Below are positions 54,399-62,818 of a stretch of 64,000 nucleotides of DNA, in pieces. Source of the DNA: Acidobacteriaceae bacterium (lineage in GTDB: Bacteria; Acidobacteriota; Terriglobia; Terriglobales; Acidobacteriaceae); assembly GCA_035944135.1 (NCBI GenBank), contig DASZBM010000010.1, positions 186,001 through 250,000 on the forward strand. The letters are read 5' to 3'. The position numbers and the translations under genes were made by a program. Each line of letters opens with the position of its first letter. Position 1 is the first letter of the stretch. The notes beneath the pieces were generated by a model. That model had not been told where the DNA came from and searched no databases. It saw only the letters and a list, made by a program, of their open reading frames with translations.

Positions 54399-55409
54399 TC
54401 AATTAGATAGAGCGATGGGATTGGCGGAATCCTCTGGATGGGGCCCTGCATTGCGCGAGAGCGGGGTGCGGCCGCCCTCGCCGAGCCAAAGGCATAAGCC
54501 AGCGAAGAGCAGAGCGCCGACCGCGAACTTCAATGCGTTGGGTGCGTGCGTGGGCGAGAGGAATGCCTCCAGCGTGCCGGCGATGGTGAGCAGGGGGATC
54601 GTGCCGGCGACGAGTTGGACGGCTTCGAGACCGGCGAGCGCGAGGGAGTCCTTGCGGCGCAGCATGCCGGGGAAGAGGATGCCCGCGGCGAGGCGCAGCC
54701 CGGCTGCCCCGGCGAGCATGATGCTGGGCAGCTCCAGCGCGCCGTGCGCGGCAATGAAACTCCAGAGGCTGAGCGACAGGTGGTACTGCGCGCAGACGGT
54801 CGCAATCGTGCCAAGCATGAGGCCGTTTACGAACAGCGTAATGATGGTGCCGAGTCCTGCTGTGATTCCGGCCGCGAACGCGACGAAGCAGACCGTGATG
54901 TTGTTCGTCATGATCTGCGAAGAGGCCTGCGGCTTGATGCTGAGGATCGAGTCCATCCAGAGGTGATGCTGGCGGATGCCTTCCATCTTGTCCGCGCCGA
55001 GGAACATCTCGCCGAACTCGGGGCGCACGAGGGTGATAAAGACGCCGAGGGCAGCGGCGGCAATGGTAATGGCGGTCGCGAGCCAGACGTAGCCCGAAAG
55101 CCGGCGCAGGAGCCGCGGGTAGCCGTGCGCCATGAACCGCCACAGGCCCGCGAATGAGGTGCGTGAGCCGGAGTACACGAAATTGTGAGCGCGTGCGACG
55201 AGCTTGTTGAGGTATTGTTCCAGCGTGCGGGAGGATCGGTCGGCACGGACGGCACTGAGGTCGGCGGCGGCCTGGCGGTAGAGCAGGCCGAGGTCGCGCA
55301 GATCGGGTTGCGAAAGGGAGCGCAGCCCGTGGCCCTCGACCTGCCGCAGCAGAGCGTCGAGGCGGTTCCAGTTATCCTTGCGAAGGTCGATCCAGAGGTT
55401 TGAGATCAT
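54399..55409 (-). CDS. Stage II sporulation protein M-like (DUF95) membrane protein
   Basis: 336 aa starting at ATG 55409 (MISNLWIDLRKDNWNRLDAL), the usual start for this family; the frame is open to 55496. N-terminal helical part with LYRQAAADLSAVRADRSSRT and HNFVYSG, then about five membrane helices, including the conserved FMTNNITV-like segment IMTNNITVCFVAFAAGITAG, and AAHGALELPSIMLAGAAGLR. In sporulating bacteria SpoIIM helps engulfment; in non-sporulating groups it sits next to RDD proteins, as here, and its role is unknown. Its start codon shares bases with that of the divergent RDD gene. Confidence 0.92.
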   Translation of the reverse strand: MISNLWIDLRKDNWNRLDALLRQVEGHGLRSLSQPDLRDLGLLYRQAAADLSAVRADRSSRTLEQYLNKLVARAHNFVYSGSRTSFAGLWRFMAHGYPRLLRRLSGYVWLATAITIAAAALGVFITLVRPEFGEMFLGADKMEGIRQHHLWMDSILSIKPQASSQIMTNNITVCFVAFAAGITAGLGTIITLFVNGLMLGTIATVCAQYHLSLSLWSFIAAHGALELPSIMLAGAAGLRLAAGILFPGMLRRKDSLALAGLEAVQLVAGTIPLLTIAGTLEAFLSPTHAPNALKFAVGALLFAGLCLWLGEGGRTPLSRNAGPHPEDSANPIALSN

Positions 55410-56250
55410 GGCTGCATTTGAGCAACGCGGGTTTGCCGACCAGCTTAACATTGACACGCCCGAGCAGGTGGAGCTCGAGTTCGCCGTCGCAGGCATCGGC
55501 AGCCGGTTCGTCGCGGTTTTGCTCGATCACCTGATTATCGGCGTGGGCTTCATTCTGCTGGGGATACTTTCGGCGTTCATCTTCGACTCTCTGCAAAAAC
55601 ACCTTGGCGTGCTCGGGAACTGGACCCTGGCGGTGTTTATCGCTTTGAATTTCCTGTTGTATTGGGGCTATTACACGCTGTTTGAGGCGTTCTGGCGCGG
55701 GCAGACGCCGGGAAAGCACGTGATGAAGCTGCGCGTGATCAAGGACTCGGGCCGGCAGATCACGCTGTTTGAGGCAATGTCGCGCAACCTGCTGCGGATC
55801 GTGGATTATCTGCCGGCGCTATATCTCGCGGGCGTCATCACGATGCTGTGCACGAAGCGTAATCAGCGGCTTGGGGATCTGGCGGCGGGGACGCTCGTCG
55901 TGCATGAGCGCAGCGATGAGCAGCCGCTGCTGATTGAGCGAGGCACGAGCATCATGCCCGCGCACTCGGCGCCGGCTGCGTTTGATCCGCTCGCCTGGGC
56001 GGGCGCGCAGAGTGCCGGGAGCCTGCCAGCGGACGCAATAGCAAAGCTGAAGGGTGATGATCTGTTGCTGATTGAATCGTTCTTCGCGCGGGCGCTGGAT
56101 TTAAGCCTGGCCACGCGCGCAGAGATTGCCGGACGCATTGCAGCGCAGATGGCGGCAAAGATGAACCTCACGGTCCCGCAGGGAAATCCGGAGCGCTTTC
56201 TCGAGGCGATTGCGTACGCGATGCGGTCGAGCGCACGGGCGCGGCGGTGA
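55408..56250 (+). CDS. RDD family membrane protein
   Basis: 280 aa from ATG 55408. QLNIDTPEQVELEFAVAGIG precedes SRFVAVLLDH (the R-x-x-D signature), and the remaining motifs are TPGKHVMKLRVIKDSGRQIT and MSRNLLRIVDYLPALYLAGV, followed by NQRLGDLAAGTLVVH. Three to four membrane helices lie near residues 40-60, 70-90 and 130-150. The C-terminal 90 residues are soluble. RDD proteins are linked to transport or ion exchange but mostly unknown. The pairing with SpoIIM is common. The start overlaps the start codon of that divergent gene by two bases (CATG). Confidence 0.9.
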   Translation: MAAFEQRGFADQLNIDTPEQVELEFAVAGIGSRFVAVLLDHLIIGVGFILLGILSAFIFDSLQKHLGVLGNWTLAVFIALNFLLYWGYYTLFEAFWRGQTPGKHVMKLRVIKDSGRQITLFEAMSRNLLRIVDYLPALYLAGVITMLCTKRNQRLGDLAAGTLVVHERSDEQPLLIERGTSIMPAHSAPAAFDPLAWAGAQSAGSLPADAIAKLKGDDLLLIESFFARALDLSLATRAEIAGRIAAQMAAKMNLTVPQGNPERFLEAIAYAMRSSARARR

Positions 56251-56257
56251 GCAGTTG

Positions 56258-56345
56258 GTGTTGCGAGTTGAGGAGTTGAGGCTCGGAAAGACAACAGCAT
56301 ATCCCCTTCGGGGATGACAGAAAGAAAAGCAAAGGCAAGAGCAAA
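56258..56345 (-). repeat. Third copy of the TTTCTGTCAT-hairpin repeat element
   Basis: On the minus strand: TTTGC-type hexads, TTTTCTTTCTGTC, hairpin ATCCCC-GAA-GGGGAT (56301-56315), and a GTTGTC tail. GAGTTGAGG heptads flank it at 56259-56281. It matches the copy near 1945 in stem and flanks, and lies between the RDD gene and the convergent MBL hydrolase gene. Confidence 0.75.
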
Positions 56346-56399
56346 GCAAGCGCAGAAGTGAAAGCAAAGGAAAAGGCGACGGCAGGTCCCTGCTGTTCT

Positions 56400-57389
56400 T
56401 TAGTCGGCTGCGTTGCGGTCCGCAAGTGTAGTTTCGCGGTCGGAGTCGGCGAAGCTTTCCGGGACCAGCCAGCTCTCACCTTCGGCGAGAGGGTGAACGC
56501 GGTCTTCAACGTCGGCGGCATCGGCGGCGCGCATCAGGCGTGGAAGCGGCTCGTCCATCGGCTCACGTCCGAGCCGGAAGGTGTTGTAGTGCATCGGCAC
56601 CATGGCTTCTGCGCCGAGATCGAGGAACGCCTGCAGCGCCTCTTCGGGGCTGGTGTGCACGGCGCGGTAGCTGTCGGGGAAGTAGGCGCCGATGGGGAGC
56701 AGCGCGATCTCGGGCTTCAACCTGCTGCCGATCTCTGAGAATCCTGCGAAGTAGGCGGTGTCGCCGGAGTGGTAGATGCGCGGCGAGCCGGGAGAGTCCA
56801 GCACGTATCCGCCGAAACCGCGGTGCGTGTCATTGAACATACGCGCGCCCCAGTGTTTCGCAGGCGTCATGGTGACGCGGAGCGGTGTGGTCTCGCCGAG
56901 CTCGGTCGACTGCCACCAGCGCAGAGATTGAACCGCGGAGAAGCCGAGATCAGCGACGAGATCCTCTACGTTGTGAGGAACGATGGCGACCGGCGCCGGA
57001 ATTTTGCGGCGGCGCATCTCGCGCGTCACGGCGCGCAGCGAGGGACGGTTCAGGTGGTCCATGTGCGCGTGCGTCAGCAGGACGGCGTCGATGCGTGGAA
57101 GGTCGCTGACGCGCACGCCGGCCACGCGTTTGCGGCGCAGGAGAATCAGCCGCGTGGCGAAGACCGGGTCAATGAGGATGTTGCGGCCGCCGAGTTGCAG
57201 AAGGAAGGAGGAGTGACCGATGAACGTGATCGCCGCCTCGTGTTCGGCAACCGACAGAGGCAGGCGCGGTTCGCCTTCCAGCGGATCGGCGTGGCTTTCG
57301 CGGACGAGACGCCAGAGCTGCCCCAACTTGCGCATCCAGAAGGGAATTCCTCGTGCGCTACGGGGGGCCTTGGTCTTGCGGCGTTTCAT
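56400..57389 (-). CDS. MBL-fold metallo-hydrolase (NAPE-PLD/UlaG-like)
   Basis: 329 aa cytosolic enzyme with a basic N-terminus. Motif 1 for the two metals is VLLTHAHMDHLNRP (HxHxDH). Other ligands are in TPAKHWGARM and HSGDTAYFAGFSEIG (Asp), and the final His in VPMHYNTFRLG. FIGHSSFLLQLGGRNILIDP is the family start. The layout is that of NAPE-PLD-like hydrolases of bacteria (lipid phosphodiesters), but the substrate is not certain. It is divergent from the BrkB gene. Confidence 0.93.
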   Translation of the reverse strand: MKRRKTKAPRSARGIPFWMRKLGQLWRLVRESHADPLEGEPRLPLSVAEHEAAITFIGHSSFLLQLGGRNILIDPVFATRLILLRRKRVAGVRVSDLPRIDAVLLTHAHMDHLNRPSLRAVTREMRRRKIPAPVAIVPHNVEDLVADLGFSAVQSLRWWQSTELGETTPLRVTMTPAKHWGARMFNDTHRGFGGYVLDSPGSPRIYHSGDTAYFAGFSEIGSRLKPEIALLPIGAYFPDSYRAVHTSPEEALQAFLDLGAEAMVPMHYNTFRLGREPMDEPLPRLMRAADAADVEDRVHPLAEGESWLVPESFADSDRETTLADRNAAD

Positions 57390-57547
57390 GTTGGTGTGCG
57401 GTCTCCTGTGAAATCAGATGCGTGACCGAGACGAACGATGCCTCGACCGGCAGTTCAGCAAGTTACCAGCCCATCGCTGGCTGCATCAGAGAGACAAGCC
57501 GGCGCTGTACCGGCTCCAACGGTAATTGCAGAGGATTCGGTTGCGCA

Positions 57548-58603
57548 ATGCTGCAGAGCGTACCATCGACACCGCCGCCTCAGGCCGACGAACGCAAGGA
57601 CCATCGCCCGAGTGATCCGGTCGCGCGGCGCATCTGGGACTATGTATCACGCTCTGAGTTCGGCAGCCTATGGAACTTTGAAGGCACGCCGGTGGGCGTG
57701 GTGCTGAAACGCACGGCGAAGTCCTTTGTGGATGACGATCTGGTTTCGCGCGCAGCGGAGCTGGGCTTCTACTTTCTGTTCTCGCTGTTCCCGATGCTGA
57801 TCTGCGCGAGTGCGGTGCTCGGGCTCGCTGCTCGCAGCGCGCCAAGCATTTATGACAGGCTTCTTCACTCTCTGGCGATGGTGGTACCACCGTCGGCGTA
57901 TCAGCTCGTGATTGACACGTTCAACCAGACCGCGCAGGCCTCCACCGGCGGCAAGGCAGCGTTCGGTTTTCTGGTTTCTTTATGGTCGGCATCCATGGGC
58001 TTCTCCGCGATTCAGGACACGATCAATCTCGTGTACAAGGTGCGCGAGACGAGGCCGTACTGGAAGGCTCACGGAGCGGCGATTCTGGTGACAATCCTGC
58101 TCGCCCTGATAGCGACGGCAAATCTGGCGGTGCTGATGACGGGCGGCTTTCTCGCGCGTAGAGCGCATCACGCTATTTGGCATCGGCCGCTGCGTATCGG
58201 AGTCGTCGTTGGGATTCACGTTGTGACGTGGACCATCGCCTGCGGGCTGCTGATGCTGATCTTCAGCACAATCTACTACTACGCTCCATGCCTGAAGACG
58301 AAGTGCTGGCGCTGGCTTACGCCCGGTGCTGCGTTCGGAATCATCACGTGGATGCTCGCGTCGCTCGGCTTTCGCGTGTACCTGCACTTCTTCAACAGCT
58401 ACTCGGTCACATACGGTTCGCTCGGTGCGGTGGTGATTCTGTTGATGTGGTTTTACATCACCGGACTAACGCTGCTCGCGGGCGCCGAACTCAATTCAGA
58501 GATACAGGCCTCGGTGATGGAGAAGCGACTCAAGGAGGCAGGCAAGCTGCCACCTGAGGCAAGCGCGGATCCCGAGCATCCAGTCCCAGTGCCCGTAAGC
58601 TGA
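57548..58603 (+). CDS. YihY/virulence factor BrkB family membrane protein
   Basis: 351 aa from ATG 57548 (MLQSVPSTPPPQADERKDHR); the frame is open to 57353. Six membrane helices follow a 45-residue cytoplasmic head: FVDDDLVSRAAELGFYFLFS, LFPMLICASAVLGLA, WSASMGFSAIQDTINLVYKV, AAILVTILLALIATANLAVL and VTYGSLGAVVILLMWFYITG, followed by LTLLAGAELNSEI at the end. These are the standard YihY/BrkB motifs. The role in the inner membrane is unclear (once named ribonuclease BN, in error). It ends at a strong terminator. Confidence 0.93.
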   Translation: MLQSVPSTPPPQADERKDHRPSDPVARRIWDYVSRSEFGSLWNFEGTPVGVVLKRTAKSFVDDDLVSRAAELGFYFLFSLFPMLICASAVLGLAARSAPSIYDRLLHSLAMVVPPSAYQLVIDTFNQTAQASTGGKAAFGFLVSLWSASMGFSAIQDTINLVYKVRETRPYWKAHGAAILVTILLALIATANLAVLMTGGFLARRAHHAIWHRPLRIGVVVGIHVVTWTIACGLLMLIFSTIYYYAPCLKTKCWRWLTPGAAFGIITWMLASLGFRVYLHFFNSYSVTYGSLGAVVILLMWFYITGLTLLAGAELNSEIQASVMEKRLKEAGKLPPEASADPEHPVPVPVS

Positions 58604-58636
58604 CGCGATATATTCCGCGTGCATCTAAAAAAGTAA

Positions 58637-58675
58637 GGACGCGCCACTTGGACGATGGCGCGTCCCTTTTCTTTT
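58637..58675 (+). terminator. Intrinsic terminator after the BrkB gene
   Basis: GGACGCGCCA / TGGCGCGTCC perfect 10-bp stem (58637-58665) followed by CTTTTCTTTT. It lies between the BrkB gene and the convergent M61 gene. Confidence 0.9.
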
Positions 58676-58680
58676 GCGTC

Positions 58681-60573
58681 TTACTTGACCATCGGCTGCA
58701 GGATGTCATCCAGACGTGCGGGCGTGCCTTGAACGCGCTGGAATTGCGGATAGCGCTCGCCTCCGTGGTAGTCCATCCGAATGATCTTGTAGTAGTTCGT
58801 GTTCTCTACGATGAACTCGAGTGCGGGGCCGCTCCCCTGAGCTTTCTGGATGGCTGCGCGCAGAAGGAGTGGAGCGAAACCGCGGCCGTTCACTGCGATG
58901 ATCTGCATGCCGGGGCCGAAGCCCGCTTTATCGGCGAGGCCGCCGATGATCACATCGTTCACCTTGTCATCGGTACCTACGGACATGCCTAACGAGTAGC
59001 GCGTGTCGATGTAGTTGCGCTGACTCTCCTCAAGCTGCGACCAGTAGTCAGGCTTGTCGGTGTAGATGAGCTTGTAGCCTGAGAGTGCGTCGATGCCCTC
59101 CATCTCCGGCGCGTGGACGTCGTTGGAGTCGAGTCGTGTGCGCAGGAAGGTCGCCCAGTCGTTCGGCACGACCGCGTTTAGTCCGTTGACGATGTCGTCG
59201 AACGTGTAGGGGACAACCTTCGGCGCAGTATTGCCGCCGAGGCCTTCAAACGCGGCTGCAAAGTCGTTCAGGCTCTTTTTGCCGTTCGTCTTTGCACGGA
59301 TGGTGAGATCGACCTCCAGCCAGAGAAGCTCGCCTTCGTCGTAGTAATCGACATTGCGGCGCCAGTTATCGTAGCCACCGCCTGCGTTGTAGAGAAGTTG
59401 CGCGGCGGTTGCGGTGTCCTGCAGGTCGCGCCATGTGCGGCCGGGGCGGAGATCGTTGAGATATCCGGCCACAGTGGCGAGACGATCACGATACACGGCG
59501 GGAGCCCAGATGCCGCAGCGCGAAGCGAGCACATCGCCGAGATATTCGGTGAGGCCTTCATATACCCACAGCAGATCTCCCTTCATCGGCTCCTGGTAGT
59601 TGGGCGTTGCAAGACCCGCGGGGCGGCGGTACTTGCCATTCCAGGAGTGGGTGAACTCGTGCGGAAGCAGGAGACCGTTCTCGATGAATGTGTTGTCGTC
59701 GGTGAAGGTCTTTTCGCCGACACGATCGTCCGAGGATTGATGGTGCTCGAGTCCGAAGTGCGCGACCTGATCGCTCAGCGTCACGAGGAAGTGATACGCG
59801 CCATAGTGGCGAGATTTGTAGAGCGCTCCTGTCTCGCGCACGAGGCGAGAGAAGTCGTCGATGTGTTCCTGCGAGAGCTCGACGTCCTCGGGACCGTCGC
59901 CGGCCATGTCGAGGAAGTGCTTTGGAGTGACGTCGGTTGCGAGCGGAACTTCACGGAAATAGCGGCCGGCGAGCACGGGCGAATCGACGAGCTGCTCGAG
60001 CGATACGGTTTTGAAGCTGGTTTGCGTGCCTGGGGCAGAGGTGGGTTCGAGCGCTGTGCCGAACTTCCAGCCTTCGGGGACCTTGAGCGAGGGCGTGATC
60101 ATGACCTCGGCGGCCTTGGTTCCGGCGGGATAGACGACGAGCTCATTCCAGCTCAACAGCGCAAGATTGGCGCTCGTCGACGCACCGGCGGAAAAGCCTT
60201 CAGCACTCGCCGTTGCGAGGAAGTCCATTTTGATGTTGAGCTGCGTTGTGCCGTCGGGAACCGTGATGTGGTACGCGTACATGTCCACCGGATCGCGCTC
60301 CCACTTCACGCGCCGGCCCGTCTGCGTCGTGATGATGAAGCCGGCCTGGTCGACGACGGGTCCGGTGGGACCGTGCTCACCGGGAATCCACTCCGGGTAC
60401 ACGAGCGTCATGGGGCCGGGCTGCACGGGCATCGTCTCCTGCGAGTGCAGGATCTTGCGCGGAGCATCGGTGAGGTCGACGGCGAGGGTGATGGGGGTTT
60501 GCGCGCTCGCGAGACACGGCGAGAGAAGTGCGGCGCTCGTGAGCGCTGCGCAGAAGAGGCGCGAGAGATGCAT
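58681..60573 (-). CDS. M61 family metallopeptidase (glycyl aminopeptidase-like), exported
   Basis: 630 aa from ATG 60573. Signal peptide MHLSRLFCAALTSAALLSPC, cut near ASA. An N-terminal beta-rich domain (ITLAVDLTDAPRKILHSQET, MPVQPGPMTLVYPEWIPGEH) precedes the catalytic part with HEFTHSWNGKYRRP (HExxH, near residue 306) and EGLTEYLGDVLASRCG (third ligand Glu). A PDZ domain is near the C-terminus (DKVNDVIIGGLADKAGFGPG). All motifs match M61, which prefers glycine or alanine at the N-terminus. It is divergent from nothing close; 61 bp separate it from the orphan gene upstream. Confidence 0.95.
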   Translation of the reverse strand: MHLSRLFCAALTSAALLSPCLASAQTPITLAVDLTDAPRKILHSQETMPVQPGPMTLVYPEWIPGEHGPTGPVVDQAGFIITTQTGRRVKWERDPVDMYAYHITVPDGTTQLNIKMDFLATASAEGFSAGASTSANLALLSWNELVVYPAGTKAAEVMITPSLKVPEGWKFGTALEPTSAPGTQTSFKTVSLEQLVDSPVLAGRYFREVPLATDVTPKHFLDMAGDGPEDVELSQEHIDDFSRLVRETGALYKSRHYGAYHFLVTLSDQVAHFGLEHHQSSDDRVGEKTFTDDNTFIENGLLLPHEFTHSWNGKYRRPAGLATPNYQEPMKGDLLWVYEGLTEYLGDVLASRCGIWAPAVYRDRLATVAGYLNDLRPGRTWRDLQDTATAAQLLYNAGGGYDNWRRNVDYYDEGELLWLEVDLTIRAKTNGKKSLNDFAAAFEGLGGNTAPKVVPYTFDDIVNGLNAVVPNDWATFLRTRLDSNDVHAPEMEGIDALSGYKLIYTDKPDYWSQLEESQRNYIDTRYSLGMSVGTDDKVNDVIIGGLADKAGFGPGMQIIAVNGRGFAPLLLRAAIQKAQGSGPALEFIVENTNYYKIIRMDYHGGERYPQFQRVQGTPARLDDILQPMVK

Positions 60574-60634
60574 TTCTGGGAGAGCTCCTGGACGGAAAAT
60601 CAAGTGCGTCCAGTGTACGCGCGCGGAACCTGAG

Positions 60635-60943
60635 CTAGTGGGCTTCCTTCTGTTTGCGCAAATGGTCCATCGCGCCGGCGATGAGCTCCTTCGCTCCGCC
60701 TATGCCGGCGAGCACGGCCTGCAGATCAAGCTTCGGCACCGCGGGATTCCGGTTGCTCGTGCAATACACGCCGTGTTGCCCCACGAGCACGAGGGCGTCC
60801 GTCAGCGTGTCGAGTGCAACCGCGAGCCGGCCGGCGGTCTCGCCGCGCATGAAGATCTCGCGTTCGAGTTCTTCGCCGCGCGAGTGGAGGATGTCGCCGT
60901 GCCGGTAGAACGGTGTGCCGGTCGCCTTCAGCTCATCGGCCAC
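60635..60943 (-). CDS. Hypothetical protein, 102 aa, downstream of gcvPB
   Basis: Unrecognised small cytosolic protein. GTG 60943 has AGGAG eight bases upstream and lies 2 bp after the gcvPB stop, so it is certainly in the same operon; the frame is open to 60952. ADELKATGTPFYRHGDILHS, REIFMRGETAGRLAVALDTL and NPAVPKLDLQAVLAGIGGAK suggest a small mainly helical domain. It ends with a Lys/His-rich tail. No catalytic motif is seen. The operon position suggests an accessory role for glycine cleavage or simply co-expression; neither is proven. Confidence 0.7.
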   Translation of the reverse strand: MADELKATGTPFYRHGDILHSRGEELEREIFMRGETAGRLAVALDTLTDALVLVGQHGVYCTSNRNPAVPKLDLQAVLAGIGGAKELIAGAMDHLRKQKEAH

Positions 60944-60945
60944 GG

Positions 60946-62493
60946 CTACCACTCCTTCGCGGCGCTGTCGGGCGTTAAGGAAGTGGAGGCTATGGGTGCC
61001 CTCCAGCGCAAGACCGGCTTACGCGCGGCGGTCGTCTCGTCCAGACGGCGCATGCGCGTGGTGTGCGGCGCGGTCTGCACGAGCTCCGGGTTCTCCTCTG
61101 CTTCACGCGCGATCTGCTGCAGCGCGTCGACGAGCAGGTCGAGCTCTTCCTTGGATTCAGACTCCGTCGGCTCGATCATCATCGCGCCCTGCACGACGAG
61201 CGGGAAGCTGACCGTGTAGGCATGGAAGCCGTAGTCGATGAGCCGCTTGCCCATGTCGCCGGTCTTGACGCCGTTGCGCGCCTGAAGTTTGTCGGAGAAG
61301 ACGACCTCATGCAGCGACGGCGATTTGTAGGGCAGATCGAAGGTGCCCTCGAGCCTGGCGCGCAGGTAGTTTGCGTTGAGCACGGCGTCTTCGGTGGTCT
61401 GGCGCAGGCCGTCGGGGCCGTTCGCGAGAATGTATGCAAGCGCGCGGATGAACATCCCGAAGTTGCCGTACCAGGCGCGCACGCGACCAACACTCTGCGG
61501 GCGGTTGTAGTCGAGCCCGAGCGTGCCGTCCGGTTTCGTGATGACGACCGGTGTGGGAAGGAACGGTTCGAGAATCTTCTTGCACGCCACGGGACCCGAG
61601 CCCGGGCCACCTCCCCCATGGGGTGTGGAGAAGGTCTTGTGCAGATTCAGGTGCATGACGTCCGCACCGAAGTCGCCGGGCCGCGTCTTGCCGCAGAGCG
61701 CATTCATGTTCGCGCCGTCCATGTAGAGCAGCGCGCCTTTCGCGTGCAGGATGTCGGCGATCTTGTGAATCTCGCTCTCGAAGACGCCGATGGTTGACGG
61801 GTTCGTCAGCATCAGCGCAGCGATGTCATCGTTGACCAGCTTTTCGAGTTCGGCGAGATCGACCATGCCCTTCGCGTTCGATTTCAGGTTCGCGACCTGG
61901 TAGCCGCAGACGGCTGCCGTCGCGGGATTCGTGCCGTGCGCAGAGTCGGGGATGAGGATCTTCTTGCGCGGATTGCCCTGCGCCGTGTGATAGGCCTTCG
62001 CCAAAAGGATGCCGGTGAACTCACCATGCGCGCCCGCCGCAGGCTGCAGCGTGATGGCGTCCATCCCGGTGATTTCGATGAGGCATTCGCTCAGGATCTT
62101 CATGACGCCGAGCGCGCCCTGCGACAACGACTCAGGCTGGTACGGGTGTGCTTCCGCGAGACCCTCGAGGCGTGCGACCGCCTCGTTGATGCGGGCGTTG
62201 TACTTCATCGTGCAGGAACCGAGCGGGTACATGCCGAGATCGATCGCATAGTTCCACGTGGAAAGGCGAGTGAAGTGGCGGATGATCTCGATCTCGCTGA
62301 GCTCCGGCATCACGCCGAGGTCTTCACGCGCGGCGTCACCAAGCAGCGCCGCGGCATCGACGGCGGGCACATCGAGCTCGGCAAGGCGGTAGCCCTTCTT
62401 GCCGGGCGAGCTCTTCTCGAAGATGAGGTTTTCGTCCTGGTTGACGTGCGTGGTCGCCTTGCGCGGCGTTCCAATGAACTTTTCGTCTGGCAT
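60946..62493 (-). CDS. gcvPB: Glycine dehydrogenase (decarboxylating) subunit 2 (P-protein beta)
   Basis: PLP-dependent subunit of the two-part P-protein of the glycine cleavage system, 515 aa. IEIIRHFTRLSTWNYAIDLG, MYPLGSCTMKYNARINE, AGAHGEFTGILLAKAYHTAQ and SAHGTNPATAAVCGYQV are conserved. The PLP-binding Lys lies in NLHKTFSTPHGGGGPGSGP. The length is normal for split-type P-protein beta. The alpha subunit (gcvPA), gcvT and gcvH are not in the window: upstream is a divergent pseudokinase gene, so gcvPA is not adjacent as it often is. Confidence 0.97.
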   Translation of the reverse strand: MPDEKFIGTPRKATTHVNQDENLIFEKSSPGKKGYRLAELDVPAVDAAALLGDAAREDLGVMPELSEIEIIRHFTRLSTWNYAIDLGMYPLGSCTMKYNARINEAVARLEGLAEAHPYQPESLSQGALGVMKILSECLIEITGMDAITLQPAAGAHGEFTGILLAKAYHTAQGNPRKKILIPDSAHGTNPATAAVCGYQVANLKSNAKGMVDLAELEKLVNDDIAALMLTNPSTIGVFESEIHKIADILHAKGALLYMDGANMNALCGKTRPGDFGADVMHLNLHKTFSTPHGGGGPGSGPVACKKILEPFLPTPVVITKPDGTLGLDYNRPQSVGRVRAWYGNFGMFIRALAYILANGPDGLRQTTEDAVLNANYLRARLEGTFDLPYKSPSLHEVVFSDKLQARNGVKTGDMGKRLIDYGFHAYTVSFPLVVQGAMMIEPTESESKEELDLLVDALQQIAREAEENPELVQTAPHTTRMRRLDETTAARKPVLRWRAPIASTSLTPDSAAKEW

Positions 62494-62818
62494 GGTTTTC
62501 CCGTAGCGAAAGCCCGAGCTGCACGCATGAAGGCAGCCTGCAGGGGGAGCCGCTCCTCTCAGGTTCTCATATTCACGCCGGCGAAGTCGTGCTCGCCCGT
62601 TCGCCTATCGCACCCTCCCGGCGCGGGTTGCCAAAGCGGATGTGCCTGCGGTGGTTCGGCTTTTCCTTGGGCCAGCGGTGCAAAACGTGCCGAAGACGGG
62701 TCAGGCACGTCCAAACTTAGATTAGGCAAAACTGCCTCCTCCGCAGAGGAATCCCTCGGGCTGGCAAGCCCGACGCTTCTGCGAACGAACTGTGGAATCT
62801 GGAATATGGGGCGTACCG
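62494..62818. other. Divergent gap between gcvPB and pseudokinase gene with three hairpins
   Basis: No supported gene. Three hairpins stand in a row near the pseudokinase side: AGGCA-AAAC-TGCCT (62724-62737), CCTC-CGCA-GAGG (62738-62749), and TCGGGCT-GGCA-AGCCCGA (62756-62773). They lie 45-95 bp before the pseudokinase ATG. I looked for a glycine riboswitch upstream of gcvPB and did not see one. An open frame on the minus strand (62559-62927) has no motif or ribosome-binding site. Confidence 0.5.

Noticed and set aside
54399-56250. Sporulation function from the SpoIIM-like gene
   Set aside because: SpoIIM/RDD pairs are widespread in non-sporulating bacteria and there is no other sporulation gene here.
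62494-62818. Glycine riboswitch before gcvPB
   Set aside because: I looked for the conserved core of the class upstream of gcvPB and did not find it.
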